From positions 1-64,000 of the forward strand of contig CAZCHE010000015.1 in the NCBI GenBank assembly GCA_964498395.1: a stretch of 64,000 nucleotides of DNA, written 5' to 3'. The translations under genes were made by a program, and so were the position numbers. Positions within the stretch are counted from its first letter, which is position 1; the number at the start of each line of letters is the position of its first letter. Source of the stretch: Parapedobacter sp964498395 (lineage in GTDB: Bacteria; Bacteroidota; Bacteroidia; Sphingobacteriales; Sphingobacteriaceae). The notes under the pieces were generated by a model. It saw only the letters and a program-made list of their open reading frames with translations, was not told where the DNA came from and did not search any database. Shown here piece by piece: positions 7,881 to 16,181 of the stretch.

Positions 7881-9528
7881 TATTAAAATGGATCAATAAC
7901 TGCTGGCCATTTTCGTTGTATGCCAAGTTTGTGTAACCGTAACGTCCGCGTTTCCTACTAAACTCTGTTAACGCCTTGAATTCATAATGTTTCCATGCTT
8001 GCTCACCAGCCTTCGCCCTATCCTCCGGTTCGCCTTGGAAGTTGAAAGCCTCATCAAAAACAACCAATGTCTTTTCATTAATGATATAGGGCGCTAACTT
8101 TTCCAGTATTGCACGAGCTGATTCATACAGGTCTGTGTCAATGAAAACCATGGCAAGGTGGGCATCTGACTTTTCGCTGAGGTGTTGCTCAATAAACTCA
8201 TCTAGAACGTCTTTTTCTCTATTCTTTATTTCGCCCAACACCAAGTTTACATGCCGAGCGGGTATAAACGGTATAAATAAGTCTTCGCCGCTGTAGGATT
8301 GATTAGTAGGAATAGGGTGAAGCTCGATATTCTTTCCTTTACGGACGAGTTTCATGGTGTATCTAAACGTTCCTTTAGGGAATTTCGCCCGCCAGTCAAA
8401 TGGCAATCCATTTCCGGAATCAAAACCACATAACTTTTCGCCGTCTTCAAGAAGTGAAGCTGTGAAATTAATGCTTCTGCCTGAACAGAATCCAAATTCA
8501 AGAAAGTATAGTGTTTGCTCAGTAGCTTTCTCTTTAGCCCAATTTTTACGGCTAAGCTCGACAGCATATTTAAGTAGCTCGCTATCACTGTCTGTACGAT
8601 ACGCATTATCTTCTTTAAATTTTTTCATTAACGCTCTGACGGATGCATAGGAGTGGAACGTATCGTATCTGTTCTTCGAGTTGAAATGCAAGATATTTCG
8701 GCCACCTTGTGGTTTATGTGAATCGCTGTCCTCTCTCCACGGGTGACTGTCCGGTGGAAACTGTATCAATTCCTGGAGGTTGGGATATACATTTTTCTGT
8801 GTTAATATATGGAAATTAGCATCCTGAACAGGAGGGCTAACTTGCTGCCTAATAGATAGGTTCCTGCCGACAAGCTTCTTGTCGATGACCAGAATCGTCT
8901 TTTCATTTAAATACTGGGATAGGATAGCGACAACTTTTCTGGCTAACTTACTGTCATTGATGTCAATAAAAATAAAGGCAATATACTCCCGTTCGGTTGA
9001 ACCATGCAACTCATTCTTGATGAAATGTGAAACTGTATTTTCTATTTCACCTAGATAGAGACATACATTACACAATGGCGAAAACGGAAGCACCGGAATC
9101 TCACTTTCCGCTTTACGTTCCGCCAATATCAACTTACCATCTTCGCCATTGACTAACGTTCTTTTATAAGCATAATTTCGCTCACTAAACCCACCTTCAC
9201 CCACGCCAACACCTGAATCAAAGCCATACACGAAACTGTTGTTGGCGATGGCCGCAATAAAATTTAACGATTCGCCTGAACCAAAGCCAAATTCAAGGTA
9301 TACGCCCTTGCTCTTTACCCCTGGATTCAATTCCATCGCGCTTTCGACAGCTTCTTTTAGCAAGGCATTTCGTGTGCCTGTTTTGCTTTCGCTTAAAACA
9401 ATTTGATCCTTCTCTTTCTTTACGTTATACCAGTAAAGCAATTGTTTCTCAGCATCGAGATTCGAGGCAGGCAAATTCATGAAATCTCCTAACTGCATTG
9501 GCGCGTTTTTTTTCGTGATTATCTTCAT
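7873..9528 (-). CDS. Tandem SAM-dependent methyltransferase (TylF-like), two domains
   Basis: A 551-residue protein with two copies of a class I SAM methyltransferase. Copy 1 covers about residues 75-225 (YLEFGFGSGESLNF, then YGFDSG, LGEIENT, FIDINDS). Copy 2 covers about 340-540 (FLEFGFCSGRSINF, CGFDSG, LGEIKNR, FIDTDLY, VVFDEAF). The pattern resembles TylF/MycF-type O-methyltransferases, where acidic residues after the fourth strand bind metal. Copy 2 keeps DTD and DEA, but copy 1 has DIN and IDKK, so copy 1 is probably catalytically weak or structural. The frame is open to a TTG at 9558, but ATG 9528 after an A/T-rich leader is the likelier start. It is the first gene of the three-gene unit. 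The substrate is unknown. Confidence 0.75.
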   Translation of the reverse strand: MKIITKKNAPMQLGDFMNLPASNLDAEKQLLYWYNVKKEKDQIVLSESKTGTRNALLKEAVESAMELNPGVKSKGVYLEFGFGSGESLNFIAAIANNSFVYGFDSGVGVGEGGFSERNYAYKRTLVNGEDGKLILAERKAESEIPVLPFSPLCNVCLYLGEIENTVSHFIKNELHGSTEREYIAFIFIDINDSKLARKVVAILSQYLNEKTILVIDKKLVGRNLSIRQQVSPPVQDANFHILTQKNVYPNLQELIQFPPDSHPWREDSDSHKPQGGRNILHFNSKNRYDTFHSYASVRALMKKFKEDNAYRTDSDSELLKYAVELSRKNWAKEKATEQTLYFLEFGFCSGRSINFTASLLEDGEKLCGFDSGNGLPFDWRAKFPKGTFRYTMKLVRKGKNIELHPIPTNQSYSGEDLFIPFIPARHVNLVLGEIKNREKDVLDEFIEQHLSEKSDAHLAMVFIDTDLYESARAILEKLAPYIINEKTLVVFDEAFNFQGEPEDRAKAGEQAWKHYEFKALTEFSRKRGRYGYTNLAYNENGQQLLIHFNNE

Positions 9529-9972
9529 TTTATAAATAATTATATTGGCTGTTACCAACCACCGGTTTACAACTTTTACATGGCTTTGTACCCTAAAGGA
9601 TATAAGCGTAATCCAAAAATGATTTACTGCTATTATGGAGCTATCGGCCCCTACTTCACAACCTCCTAGTTACAGAATTAGGTCTAGTAAAAATTTAGTT
9701 GACAACTGTTATGCTTAAGCTTGTGCTAAAATACATTATAATAATTTACAGGTCAATGGCTAATTAGCCAATTTTTTGTTTTTTATGGATGCGTTTATTT
9801 GTATATCCGCTTATTTGATTGGTATGGCTTGCTGTCGCAAATTACCAAAGGTAACGGTAACTGCTAGAATGGAATTGAGCTTGTTTAAACTTTATCCTTT
9901 GGTCTGCAATTGCGCCTCTTCCGCCCACTCTTCAGCTTTTTACTAAATTTTTTATCATTTAATCTTTTTGGT
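9529..9972. other. AT-rich non-coding stretch upstream of the three-gene unit
   Basis: About 440 bases without a credible gene. A minus-strand TACCTTTG (plus-strand 9846-9853) could be a -7 box for the methyltransferase unit, but it has no matching -33 and lies some 320 bases from the start. No terminator is evident. Confidence 0.5.
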
Positions 9973-9980
9973 TATCTTTG
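9973..9980 (+). promoter_or_regulatory. -7 box upstream of the rhuM pseudogene
   Basis: TATCTTTG fits the -7 consensus and lies about 49 bases before ATG 10029. The -33 region has only T-runs. It is probably the old promoter of the broken gene. Confidence 0.4.
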
Positions 9981-10028
9981 TCTTACACGGCGGTATTACC
10001 AATAGGCCATCATAAAACATCTAACCTA

Positions 10029-10604
10029 ATGGAAAACCAAATCGAAATATACCAAAGCAGCGATGGGCAAACGCTTGTCGAGGTTAAATTTATACATGAT
10101 ACGATCTGGCTCACGCAAGCACAGATTGCCGAATTGTTTGAAACAACACCATAGAACATCACGATGCACCTCCGTCGTATCTACGATGAAAAGGAGTTAG
10201 ATGAAAACGCAACTTGTAAGGATTTCTTACAAGTTCGAAAAGAGGGCGCACGCACGATCAAACGCAAACAAAAACATTACCACTTAGATGCGATTATTTC
10301 AGTGGGTTATCGGGTAAAATCCATACGAGCCACCCAGTTTCGAATCTGGGCCACGCAACGCCTCAAGGAATATCTCGTGCAAGGCTATACTGTAACCTCC
10401 CCTGAAATCAGCCACAGTCAATGGTGGACACACAGTGGCATTGACCAGTACACCGCTGTGAATGGACTTAGCAATAGTGAAAACCGGACAGCTTATCGAT
10501 TCTATCCCTTTTCATCATGTTTCTTTTTAGGAACGCCAACCCAATCCGGGTGCAACATGCTCCAAAATAGCAGACAGCACGTGTACATTGTAATCAACCC
10601 CTAA
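10029..10604 (+). pseudogene. rhuM: RhuM-family gene, nonsense-mutated and 3'-truncated
   Basis: ATG 10029 opens a RhuM-family N-terminus (ENQIEIYQSSDGQTLVEV, then WLTQAQIAELFETTP). An in-frame TAG at 10152-10154 stands where the family has Gln (TTPQNI), consistent with a CAG-to-TAG change. The same frame then continues with NITMHLRRIYDEKELDE, HYHLDAIISVGYRVKSI and TQFRIWATQRLKEYLVQGYT. Family similarity ends near 10394; the remainder to 10604 is unrelated and overlaps the end of the convergent oxidoreductase gene. RhuM proteins are Fic/DNA-binding-associated accessory proteins of uncertain function, often on islands. With two lesions the gene is very likely dead. The ATG at 10164 is internal. 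Confidence 0.8.
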
Positions 10605-11552
10605 CGTATTGGGTATTGTCAAAAGCAGTGTATCCGCTTCCTGGATGGCTTCATCCTGAGCCAATTCTTTGATGAGTTGATCTGGTTCAGCAGCATAACT
10701 ACGCCCGAAAATAGCACGCTTGTCCTGTTCGATAAATCCGATTTTATCGACCCGACCCGCTTCCTGTCCAAATAAATACCGGTCTTGGTCCGTGACCAAC
10801 GCAAAAATGGACCGACTCACCGAAACCCTTGGTTCGCGCGGGTGGCCTGCTTTTTTCCAGGCTTCTTTGTACAACCTGATTTGCTCAGCTTGCTGTGCAT
10901 GGAAAGGCTTGCCGTTTTCGTCATATTTCAGGGTAGAACTTTGCAGGTTCATTCCATTTTCGGCCGCCCAGATCGCTGTGGCATTGGATGCAGACCCCCA
11001 CCAAATGCGCTCCCGCAATCCTTCGGCGTGTGGTTCCAGTCGCAACAAGCCCGGTGGATTCGGAAACATCGGGTACGGGTTAGGCTTGGCAAATCCCACA
11101 CCTTTTAGCTTATCTAAAAATTCCAACGCCTTACGGCGCCCCATGTCAGCGTCGGTTTCTCCTTCTGCCGGCTCATAACCAAAATAACGCCAACCATCGA
11201 TGACCTGTTCTGGCGACCCCCTACTGATTCCCAATTGCAATCGACCGCCTGCAATCAAATCTGCAGCTCCGGCGTCTTCCACCATGTAAAGCGGATTTTC
11301 GTATCGCATATCAATCACTCCGGTTCCAATTTCTATTTTGCTGGTTTTAGCACCGATAGCCGAAAGCAACGGAAATGGCGACGCCAACTGGGCCGCAAAA
11401 TGATGCACCCGAAAATACGCACCATCTAATCCGATTTCCTCGGCGGCAACAGCCAATTCAATGGACTGGAGTAAGGTGTCGCTCGCTGTACGGGTATTAT
11501 AAGAGGGGTGATTCGCCCAATGCCCAAATGATAAAAATCCTATTTTCTTCAT
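10527..11552 (-). CDS. LLM-class flavin-dependent oxidoreductase (luciferase-like)
   Basis: A 341-residue bacterial-luciferase-like monooxygenase fold. Landmarks: start KKIGFLSFGHW, LAVAAEEIGLDGAYFRVHHF (about 33-52), KIEIGTGVIDMRYENPL, GGRLQLGISRGSPEQV (flavin phosphate region) and IWWGSASNATAIWAAE. These enzymes use reduced FMN or F420 to oxidise small organic molecules; this type is often annotated as an alkane- or N5,N10-methylene-type oxidoreductase, and the substrate cannot be deduced. The frame is open to a TTG at 11630, but ATG 11552 with AGGA six bases upstream is the start. TACTTTTG (plus-strand 11585-11592) is a candidate -7 box. Its 3' end runs into the rhuM remnant. Confidence 0.85.
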   Translation of the reverse strand: MKKIGFLSFGHWANHPSYNTRTASDTLLQSIELAVAAEEIGLDGAYFRVHHFAAQLASPFPLLSAIGAKTSKIEIGTGVIDMRYENPLYMVEDAGAADLIAGGRLQLGISRGSPEQVIDGWRYFGYEPAEGETDADMGRRKALEFLDKLKGVGFAKPNPYPMFPNPPGLLRLEPHAEGLRERIWWGSASNATAIWAAENGMNLQSSTLKYDENGKPFHAQQAEQIRLYKEAWKKAGHPREPRVSVSRSIFALVTDQDRYLFGQEAGRVDKIGFIEQDKRAIFGRSYAAEPDQLIKELAQDEAIQEADTLLLTIPNTLGVDYNVHVLSAILEHVAPGLGWRS

Positions 11553-11720
11553 AAATCCTTTCTTAGGTTGTAAAATAGCCCGTACAAAAGTAATGATTAT
11601 CATCCTTACCCGATAAAAGTCGCAATACACCCCTTTTTTGTCTTTTATGCCCCTCAGATCCGCCCATATTATTCCCGAACTTTACCATAACGAATTTCAA
11701 AACCCTGTAAAACATAACAT

Positions 11721-12170
11721 ATGATGAAAAAGCTGCAATTCACAAAAGAAATCAAGGCCCCCGCCCAGAAGGTGTGGGACACGCTTTGGAACCCCGGCAC
11801 GTACACAAAATGGACGCGTGCCTTTAACCCCAAAGATGCCGGCGGATCGATCCAGAGCGACTGGCAGGTAGGTGGGAAGACCCTTTTCCTGGACAGCAAA
11901 GGTAGCGGCATGGTGAGTACCATCAAGTCTAAAAACGAGCCGTATGAAATTGTATTTGAACACCTAGGCGAAGTAATCGATGGCAAAGAAGACACCACGA
12001 GCGAAAAAGTAGAAGCCTGGGCCGGCTCGTTGGAAGAATACTACCTTTCAGAACATAATGGAATCACTACGCTCACGGCCTCCGTGCAGACAGCGGAAGA
12101 ATGGGAAGCGCATATGAATAACGGGTTTGTCGAGGGTCTGGAAGAAGTAAGGAAGCTGGCTGAAGAATAA
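11721..12170 (+). CDS. SRPBCC-domain protein (AHSA1-like)
   Basis: A 149-residue single-domain START/Bet v1-like protein. It begins LQFTKEIKAPAQKVWDTLW, the typical first strand and helix, then YTKWTRAFNPKD, GGKTLFLDSKGSGMVSTI, YEIVFEHLGEV and a closing helix GFVEGLEEVRKLAEE. The fold forms a hydrophobic cavity for lipids or other small hydrophobic ligands; in bacteria the ligand is rarely known. ATG 11721 is followed at once by a second ATG. The gene is 26 bases before the DinB-like gene, probably in one transcript. Confidence 0.8.
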   Translation: MMKKLQFTKEIKAPAQKVWDTLWNPGTYTKWTRAFNPKDAGGSIQSDWQVGGKTLFLDSKGSGMVSTIKSKNEPYEIVFEHLGEVIDGKEDTTSEKVEAWAGSLEEYYLSEHNGITTLTASVQTAEEWEAHMNNGFVEGLEEVRKLAEE

Positions 12171-12196
12171 ATTAATCTGACATAAAAATAAACAAC

Positions 12197-12721
12197 ATGG
12201 ACAAGCCCGTAGCTAAAACCTTAACCATCGTTATCCCTGCCTATCGCATGCATAGCCAGCTATTCAATAATATGCTGGATAGCATCCGGGAAGAAGATGC
12301 GCAAAAACGGGTAGAAGATAAAACCAACCATTTTGCCTGGATGGTCGGGAACGCGGTCAATTGCAGGTATTGGTTGGCCGAGGTCTTGGGTATTTCCGAG
12401 AAAGACCCCAATGAGGACCTGTTTAAGGACGCGAAAGCGTTAGACCCCACCATCCGATATCCAACACTGGATGAGCTAAAAAAGCAGTGGCATAAAATCT
12501 CGCCGCTGCTATACAAAAAACTATTGTCGATGGATGAAACGGAACTTAGCCAGCCATATGCATTTGGCATGGATACACCCTATGTCGAAGAAAACAAACT
12601 AAATATGGTGGGCATGTGCCTGGACCGTGAGAGTTATCTATTCGGGCAATTGGGCTTGATGCGAAAAGCGCTGGGCTATGGTGGGGTTAGGTATGACCTG
12701 GATGATGGCTTAAGCTATTAA
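12197..12721 (+). CDS. DinB-like four-helix protein
   Basis: A 174-residue, mostly helical protein. HFAWMVGNAVNCRYWLAEVLG (about 46-66) and DRESYLFGQLGLMRKALGY (about 144-162) are the two halves of the DinB_2/YfiT-type bundle, whose metal site usually uses three His. Here the last site reads RESY rather than the usual His-containing helix, so metal binding is doubtful. Members include thiol-dependent S-transferases and many proteins of unknown role. It probably shares a transcript with the SRPBCC gene. Confidence 0.65.
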   Translation: MDKPVAKTLTIVIPAYRMHSQLFNNMLDSIREEDAQKRVEDKTNHFAWMVGNAVNCRYWLAEVLGISEKDPNEDLFKDAKALDPTIRYPTLDELKKQWHKISPLLYKKLLSMDETELSQPYAFGMDTPYVEENKLNMVGMCLDRESYLFGQLGLMRKALGYGGVRYDLDDGLSY

Positions 12722-12828
12722 TGATTTATTACGGCTTTGAGGGCCTCGCCTGCGGTCTTCATCCGGACATGGTTTTTCAGGTATATCGCATTATTTTACG
12801 GGGCAGAGATACAGAGGGATTTTTGACA

Positions 12829-12859
12829 TTGCCAAATAACGATTCTTTTTGTAAATTTG
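12829..12859 (+). promoter_or_regulatory. Promoter of the PIN toxin-antitoxin pair
   Basis: TTG at 12829-12831, a 20-base spacer and TAAATTTG at 12852-12859. The antitoxin ATG at 12865 is only five bases after the -7 box, so the transcript should have almost no leader. Confidence 0.65.
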
Positions 12860-12864
12860 CTATT

Positions 12865-13074
12865 ATGGATACATTCTTGATCAAGGTACCAGAAAATAAG
12901 ACTTCACTCGTAAAAAAGCTGTTAAAGGAATTGGGAGTGACCGTCACACGGGAAAGCAATGCCATGGCCCTAGCCAAGGAGATCAATGATTCCATTAAGT
13001 CTGGCAAAACGCTTACCATGGACGAAATCGTGCAGGAAAGCCGAACCGTCCGTGAGACCAGGCCACAAAAATGA
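12865..13074 (+). CDS. Putative antitoxin of a PIN-type toxin-antitoxin module
   Basis: A 69-residue protein starting MDTFLIKVPENKTSLVKKLLKELG. The small size, helical charged text and 4-base overlap with the PIN gene (ATGA) are the classic antitoxin arrangement. The C-terminal half (TLTMDEIVQESRTVRETRPQK) is probably the disordered toxin-binding tail. The frame is open from 12721, but the promoter lies inside that extension, so ATG 12865 is the start. It resembles the small antitoxins that accompany COG1569 PIN toxins. It should bind and block the toxin and repress its own promoter. Confidence 0.7.
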   Translation: MDTFLIKVPENKTSLVKKLLKELGVTVTRESNAMALAKEINDSIKSGKTLTMDEIVQESRTVRETRPQK

Positions 13075-13472
13075 CCTTGGTATTGGATTGTAATATTTGG
13101 GTCAGTTTAGCTATTAACCGTAGGCTAGACCTTATCGTCCGCATAGCTGAGTCGGGAATACGGATAGCAAGCTGCGAAACGTTAAGAGATGAAATCAGGG
13201 ATGTACTGGCGAGACCCAAACTTAGAAAATTTGTACCTCCAGAAAGTGCCTCAAAAGTCACAAAACTTCACGACCTGATTACCAGAACTTACAAACTTAT
13301 CAATATTCCAGCGGTTGTATCCGACAGCAAGGATAATTACCTCTTTGCCCTCTGCGCAAAATCAAAGGCTAATTACCTTGTATCCGGCGATAAAATCGTC
13401 CTTCAAATAGGCTCCTATGGACAAACGAAAGTGATTGCACTAAACGAGTTAGCGCATTTGATTCGTTTGTAA
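13071..13472 (+). CDS. PIN-domain ribonuclease toxin (COG1569-type)
   Basis: A 133-residue PIN-domain protein. It begins LVLDCNIWVSLAI with the first catalytic Asp (D6), then LRDEIRDVL (acidic helix, about 39-47), VVSDSKDNYLFALCAKSKANYLVSGD with the later Asp residues (about 84-107). This is the order of metal-binding acids in PIN nucleases, which cleave RNA and halt translation when not bound by antitoxin. The start overlaps the antitoxin stop by 4 bases. The length is normal for the family. No mobile-element ends are seen around the pair. Confidence 0.85.
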   Translation: MTLVLDCNIWVSLAINRRLDLIVRIAESGIRIASCETLRDEIRDVLARPKLRKFVPPESASKVTKLHDLITRTYKLINIPAVVSDSKDNYLFALCAKSKANYLVSGDKIVLQIGSYGQTKVIALNELAHLIRL

Positions 13473-13606
13473 TCTCCCCCAAAACCTAACTGTGATCTGT
13501 ACGATAAGCCGTAAACAATGGCCTTGCCGAGTATGCTAGGGAATTAACGAATGCTAGGATAACAATCCTTTATCGTTTTCGGTGAATGTCAGGGCCATTT
13601 TACCCT

Positions 13607-14260
13607 TCAATCATCCCCTTTCTTCAGCCGCTCCCTAAACACTGCCTTGAATTTATCCAGTTTCGGAACGATGATGTACTGGCAATAGGCCTGATTGGGA
13701 TTGAGGTTGAAATAGTTCTGGTGGTAATCTTCTGCCACATAGAAGACCGTGTAGGGTTCCAGCGTGGTCACGATCGGCTGGTCATACACCCGCTCCTCCG
13801 CTAACCTTTTCAGGTAGTATTCGGCCTTTTCCTTTTCTGCTTGATTATGGTAGAAAATCGCCGACCGGTATTGGGTACCGATGTCATTGCCTTGCCGATT
13901 AAGTTGGGTAGGGTCATGGGCGACGAAAAATGCTTCGATGAGTTCATCGTAGCTGATGACCTCACGCTGGTAAACCACATTTACCGCTTCGGCGTGGCCT
14001 GTCCTGCCCGTGGTCACTTGCTTGTAGGTGGGATTAGGCACCGTGCCCCCGATATACCCTGAAATCACGGTATCGACCCCTTCCAATTGCTGGAACAGGG
14101 CTTCAGTGCACCAAAAACAGCCTCCAGCAAACGTAGCTGTATCTACGGTGGCGGATCGGTCTTCGGTCGGCCGATCAACGGGTCGGGAACCGCTTTGGCC
14201 CGTGGTCTGGCATGCACTAAGCAAAGCTATCCCGATGGTCATGAGTGTCATCTGTATCAT
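13607..14260 (-). CDS. msrA: Peptide methionine-S-oxide reductase MsrA, lipoprotein form
   Basis: A 217-residue protein that reduces the S form of methionine sulfoxide in oxidised proteins. The active-site motif is GGCFWCTEALFQQLEG; then GYIGGTVPNPTYKQV, GHAEAV and FFVAHDPTQLNRQGND with family-conserved His, Asp and Gln. The N-terminus is a lipoprotein signal (TLMTIGIALLSAC), so the enzyme is exported and lipid-anchored in the periplasm. The frame is open to TTG 14290, but ATG 14260 gives a proper signal peptide, and CAAAAATA (14280-14287) is a candidate -7 box just upstream. Confidence 0.92.
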   Translation of the reverse strand: MIQMTLMTIGIALLSACQTTGQSGSRPVDRPTEDRSATVDTATFAGGCFWCTEALFQQLEGVDTVISGYIGGTVPNPTYKQVTTGRTGHAEAVNVVYQREVISYDELIEAFFVAHDPTQLNRQGNDIGTQYRSAIFYHNQAEKEKAEYYLKRLAEERVYDQPIVTTLEPYTVFYVAEDYHQNYFNLNPNQAYCQYIIVPKLDKFKAVFRERLKKGDD

Positions 14261-14330
14261 TTTCGCGTCGCTTTCTAAACAAAAATACAAAGACCGCCGG
14301 GCTTTCCATGAAGTACGATAAAAATACCCA

Positions 14331-15338
14331 TTATTGGGTAGGTGCTATCTGCAACACGATTTTACCGAATTGGGTAAAGTTATCCATCCTATGCAAGGCA
14401 TATTCGGCTTCTTCCAATGGGTGTATGCTGTCAATCACGGGCTTGACACGGTGCTGATTGGCAAACGCCAGCATGGCCTTAAAATCAGCCGGTGATCCCA
14501 TGGTGGTTCCCAATAGGGAAAGTTGCTTCCAAAAGATCTTCCGGGCATTGAGCGGAGGGATATTGCCTGCCGTACCACCGAAGAACACAATCCGGCCTCC
14601 GGGATTGGCCAAATCGAGGTGGTGGACAAACCCATCACCTAACGCACTGTCGACGATGACGTCAAACCCACCTGCCGCTCGCTGCAGCTTTTCGACCCAA
14701 CCATCGGCCGTATATAACTCCCCTCCTTTTGCACCCAGGCGAATGGCTTCATCGAGCTTAGCCTCACTACCCGTCGTTACATAGACTTCTGCCCCGGCGT
14801 GAACCGCCCACTGAAGGACAAAGGTAGCCACTCCGCCCCCGATACCGACCACTAACACGCGCTCCCCTGCTTTCAATGCTGCCCGGCTGAATAACGCCCG
14901 GTAAGCGGTAAGCCCACCAAGCGGTAACGCTGCGGCGTTTTCAAAAGAAAGGTATGCCGGCTTCTCATGCAGATTGACCACGGGCACGTTCACGTACTCG
15001 GCAAATGTACCGTCCTGCGGCAGGCCAAGGATATGGAATCCCGGCTGCTGGGCGGCTTCGCTGTTACCCCAAGCAAGTGAGGCATTGATGATCACGGCTT
15101 TACCGATCCAATCCTTGGCGGTGTCATCGCTGACCGCCTCGACCACCCCAGCCCCATCGGAGCCTAGGATAATCGGAAACTTCAATCCTGCATACTGCCC
15201 TTGCTGTATCCACCAATCCCGGCGATTGAATGCGGCAGCCTTTAGGCGAACTAATGCTTCGCCGGTGCGCAATAGTGGGATAGGCACATCTTTCAGTACC
15301 AAGGGTTGCTTTGTACCTTCGAGGACATTTGCTTTCAT
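14331..15338 (-). CDS. Medium-chain quinone oxidoreductase/alcohol dehydrogenase-like protein
   Basis: A 335-residue MDR-superfamily protein. A GroES-like N-terminal domain (about 1-130) contains AAAFNRRDWWIQQGQYAG and FPIILGSDGAGVVEAV. The Rossmann domain has VLVVGIGGGVATFVLQWA (about 160-177) for NAD(P)H. The zinc-binding Cys cluster of alcohol dehydrogenases is absent, so it belongs with the zinc-free quinone oxidoreductases. It would use NADPH to reduce quinones or enones; the substrate is not known. It lies 40 bases downstream of the sodA terminator and 70 bases before msrA on the same strand, an oxidative-stress neighbourhood. Confidence 0.85.
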   Translation of the reverse strand: MKANVLEGTKQPLVLKDVPIPLLRTGEALVRLKAAAFNRRDWWIQQGQYAGLKFPIILGSDGAGVVEAVSDDTAKDWIGKAVIINASLAWGNSEAAQQPGFHILGLPQDGTFAEYVNVPVVNLHEKPAYLSFENAAALPLGGLTAYRALFSRAALKAGERVLVVGIGGGVATFVLQWAVHAGAEVYVTTGSEAKLDEAIRLGAKGGELYTADGWVEKLQRAAGGFDVIVDSALGDGFVHHLDLANPGGRIVFFGGTAGNIPPLNARKIFWKQLSLLGTTMGSPADFKAMLAFANQHRVKPVIDSIHPLEEAEYALHRMDNFTQFGKIVLQIAPTQ

Positions 15339-15417
15339 ATTTATTTAGCGATTTGAGAGACTGAACATGAGAGGCAAGATGCGAGAGGCAAGACGCAGAC
15401 GCAGCGCATTTGCCGAT

Positions 15418-15457
15418 AAAAAAGCGGCTCGTACAGGAGTGTGCGGCCGCTTTTTTT
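15418..15457 (-). terminator. Terminator after sodA
   Basis: AAAGCGGC (15421-15428) pairs with GCCGCTTT (15446-15453), with A-runs and T-runs on the outside, so it can work in both directions. It separates sodA from the oxidoreductase gene. Confidence 0.75.
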
Positions 15458-15476
15458 AATTATCAACGTTTACTTC

Positions 15477-16085
15477 TTATTTCGCATCCGCATAGCGCTG
15501 CGCTACCGCATTCCAGTCAATCACATTGAAGATCGCGTCAAGGTAAGCCGGTCTTTTGTTTTGATAATTCAGGTAGTAGGCGTGCTCCCACACATCAATA
15601 CCCAATATGGGTGTACCTTTTACCTCTGCAATATCAAACAAGGGGTTATCCTGGTTAGCGGTGGAAGTAACTTGCAATTTGCCATCCGCATCCACGATCA
15701 ACCACGCCCAGCCCGAACCGAAGCGGGTGGCGCCGGCTTCTTGCAACTTCTTCTTCAACTCATCGAATGATCCGAATGTGTCGTCAATCGCAGCCGCCAA
15801 ATCACCGGATGGCGTACCACCTCCATTGGGAGACAATATCGTCCAAAACAACGAGTGGTTGTAGTGCCCACCACCATTGTTGCGCACAGCGCCGGAATAT
15901 TTCGAAATATTCTTGCTGATTTCCTCGATAGAAAGGTTTTCCGCGTCTGTACCCGCAATGGCTTTGTTCAGGTTATCGACATAAGCTTGGTGATGCTTGC
16001 CATGGTGTATTTCCATGGTCTCTTTATCGATATGCGGTTCTAATGCGTCAGTGGCGTACGGTAACGCCGGTAGTTGAAAAGCCAT
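15477..16085 (-). CDS. sodA: Superoxide dismutase, Mn-type
   Basis: A 202-residue cytoplasmic Fe/Mn superoxide dismutase that converts superoxide to hydrogen peroxide. Metal ligands are visible: His in HHGKHHQAYV (about 27), His in GGHYNHSLFW (about 78), and Asp and His in GIDVWEHAYYL (about 164-168). The second-sphere pattern (GGGHYNHSLFW together with TANQDNPLF) is that of Mn enzymes rather than Fe enzymes. The ATG at 16085 is preceded by a TATATTTG box at 16129-16136. It is monocistronic and ended by a strong terminator. Confidence 0.95.
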   Translation of the reverse strand: MAFQLPALPYATDALEPHIDKETMEIHHGKHHQAYVDNLNKAIAGTDAENLSIEEISKNISKYSGAVRNNGGGHYNHSLFWTILSPNGGGTPSGDLAAAIDDTFGSFDELKKKLQEAGATRFGSGWAWLIVDADGKLQVTSTANQDNPLFDIAEVKGTPILGIDVWEHAYYLNYQNKRPAYLDAIFNVIDWNAVAQRYADAK

Positions 16086-16128
16086 AATGATGTATTATTT
16101 AAATTAAAAATTTAGTGTTAGCGATTGA

Positions 16129-16136
16129 CAAATATA
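16129..16136 (-). promoter_or_regulatory. -7 box of sodA
   Basis: Plus-strand CAAATATA reads TATATTTG on the minus strand, matching TAnnTTTG, 43 bases before the sodA start. No clear TTG at -33. Confidence 0.4.
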
Positions 16137-16181
16137 ACGAATTTAACGGTCATTTTGTTTGCCTCTAGGGGAGCCAAAAAA

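Noticed and set aside
10164..10604. An intact short gene starting at ATG 10164
   Set aside because: It is in the same frame as ATG 10029 and separated only by one TAG; the RhuM homology spans the stop, so it is the tail of a pseudogene.
12721..12864. N-terminal extension of the antitoxin from ATG 12721
   Set aside because: The extension overlaps the toxin-antitoxin promoter and shows no conserved text; ATG 12865 fits an antitoxin of normal size.
15355..15410. A tandem repeat of GAGAGGCAAGATGC type as a functional site
   Set aside because: Only two or three degenerate copies, no symmetry, not at a promoter position; it looks like ordinary intergenic noise.
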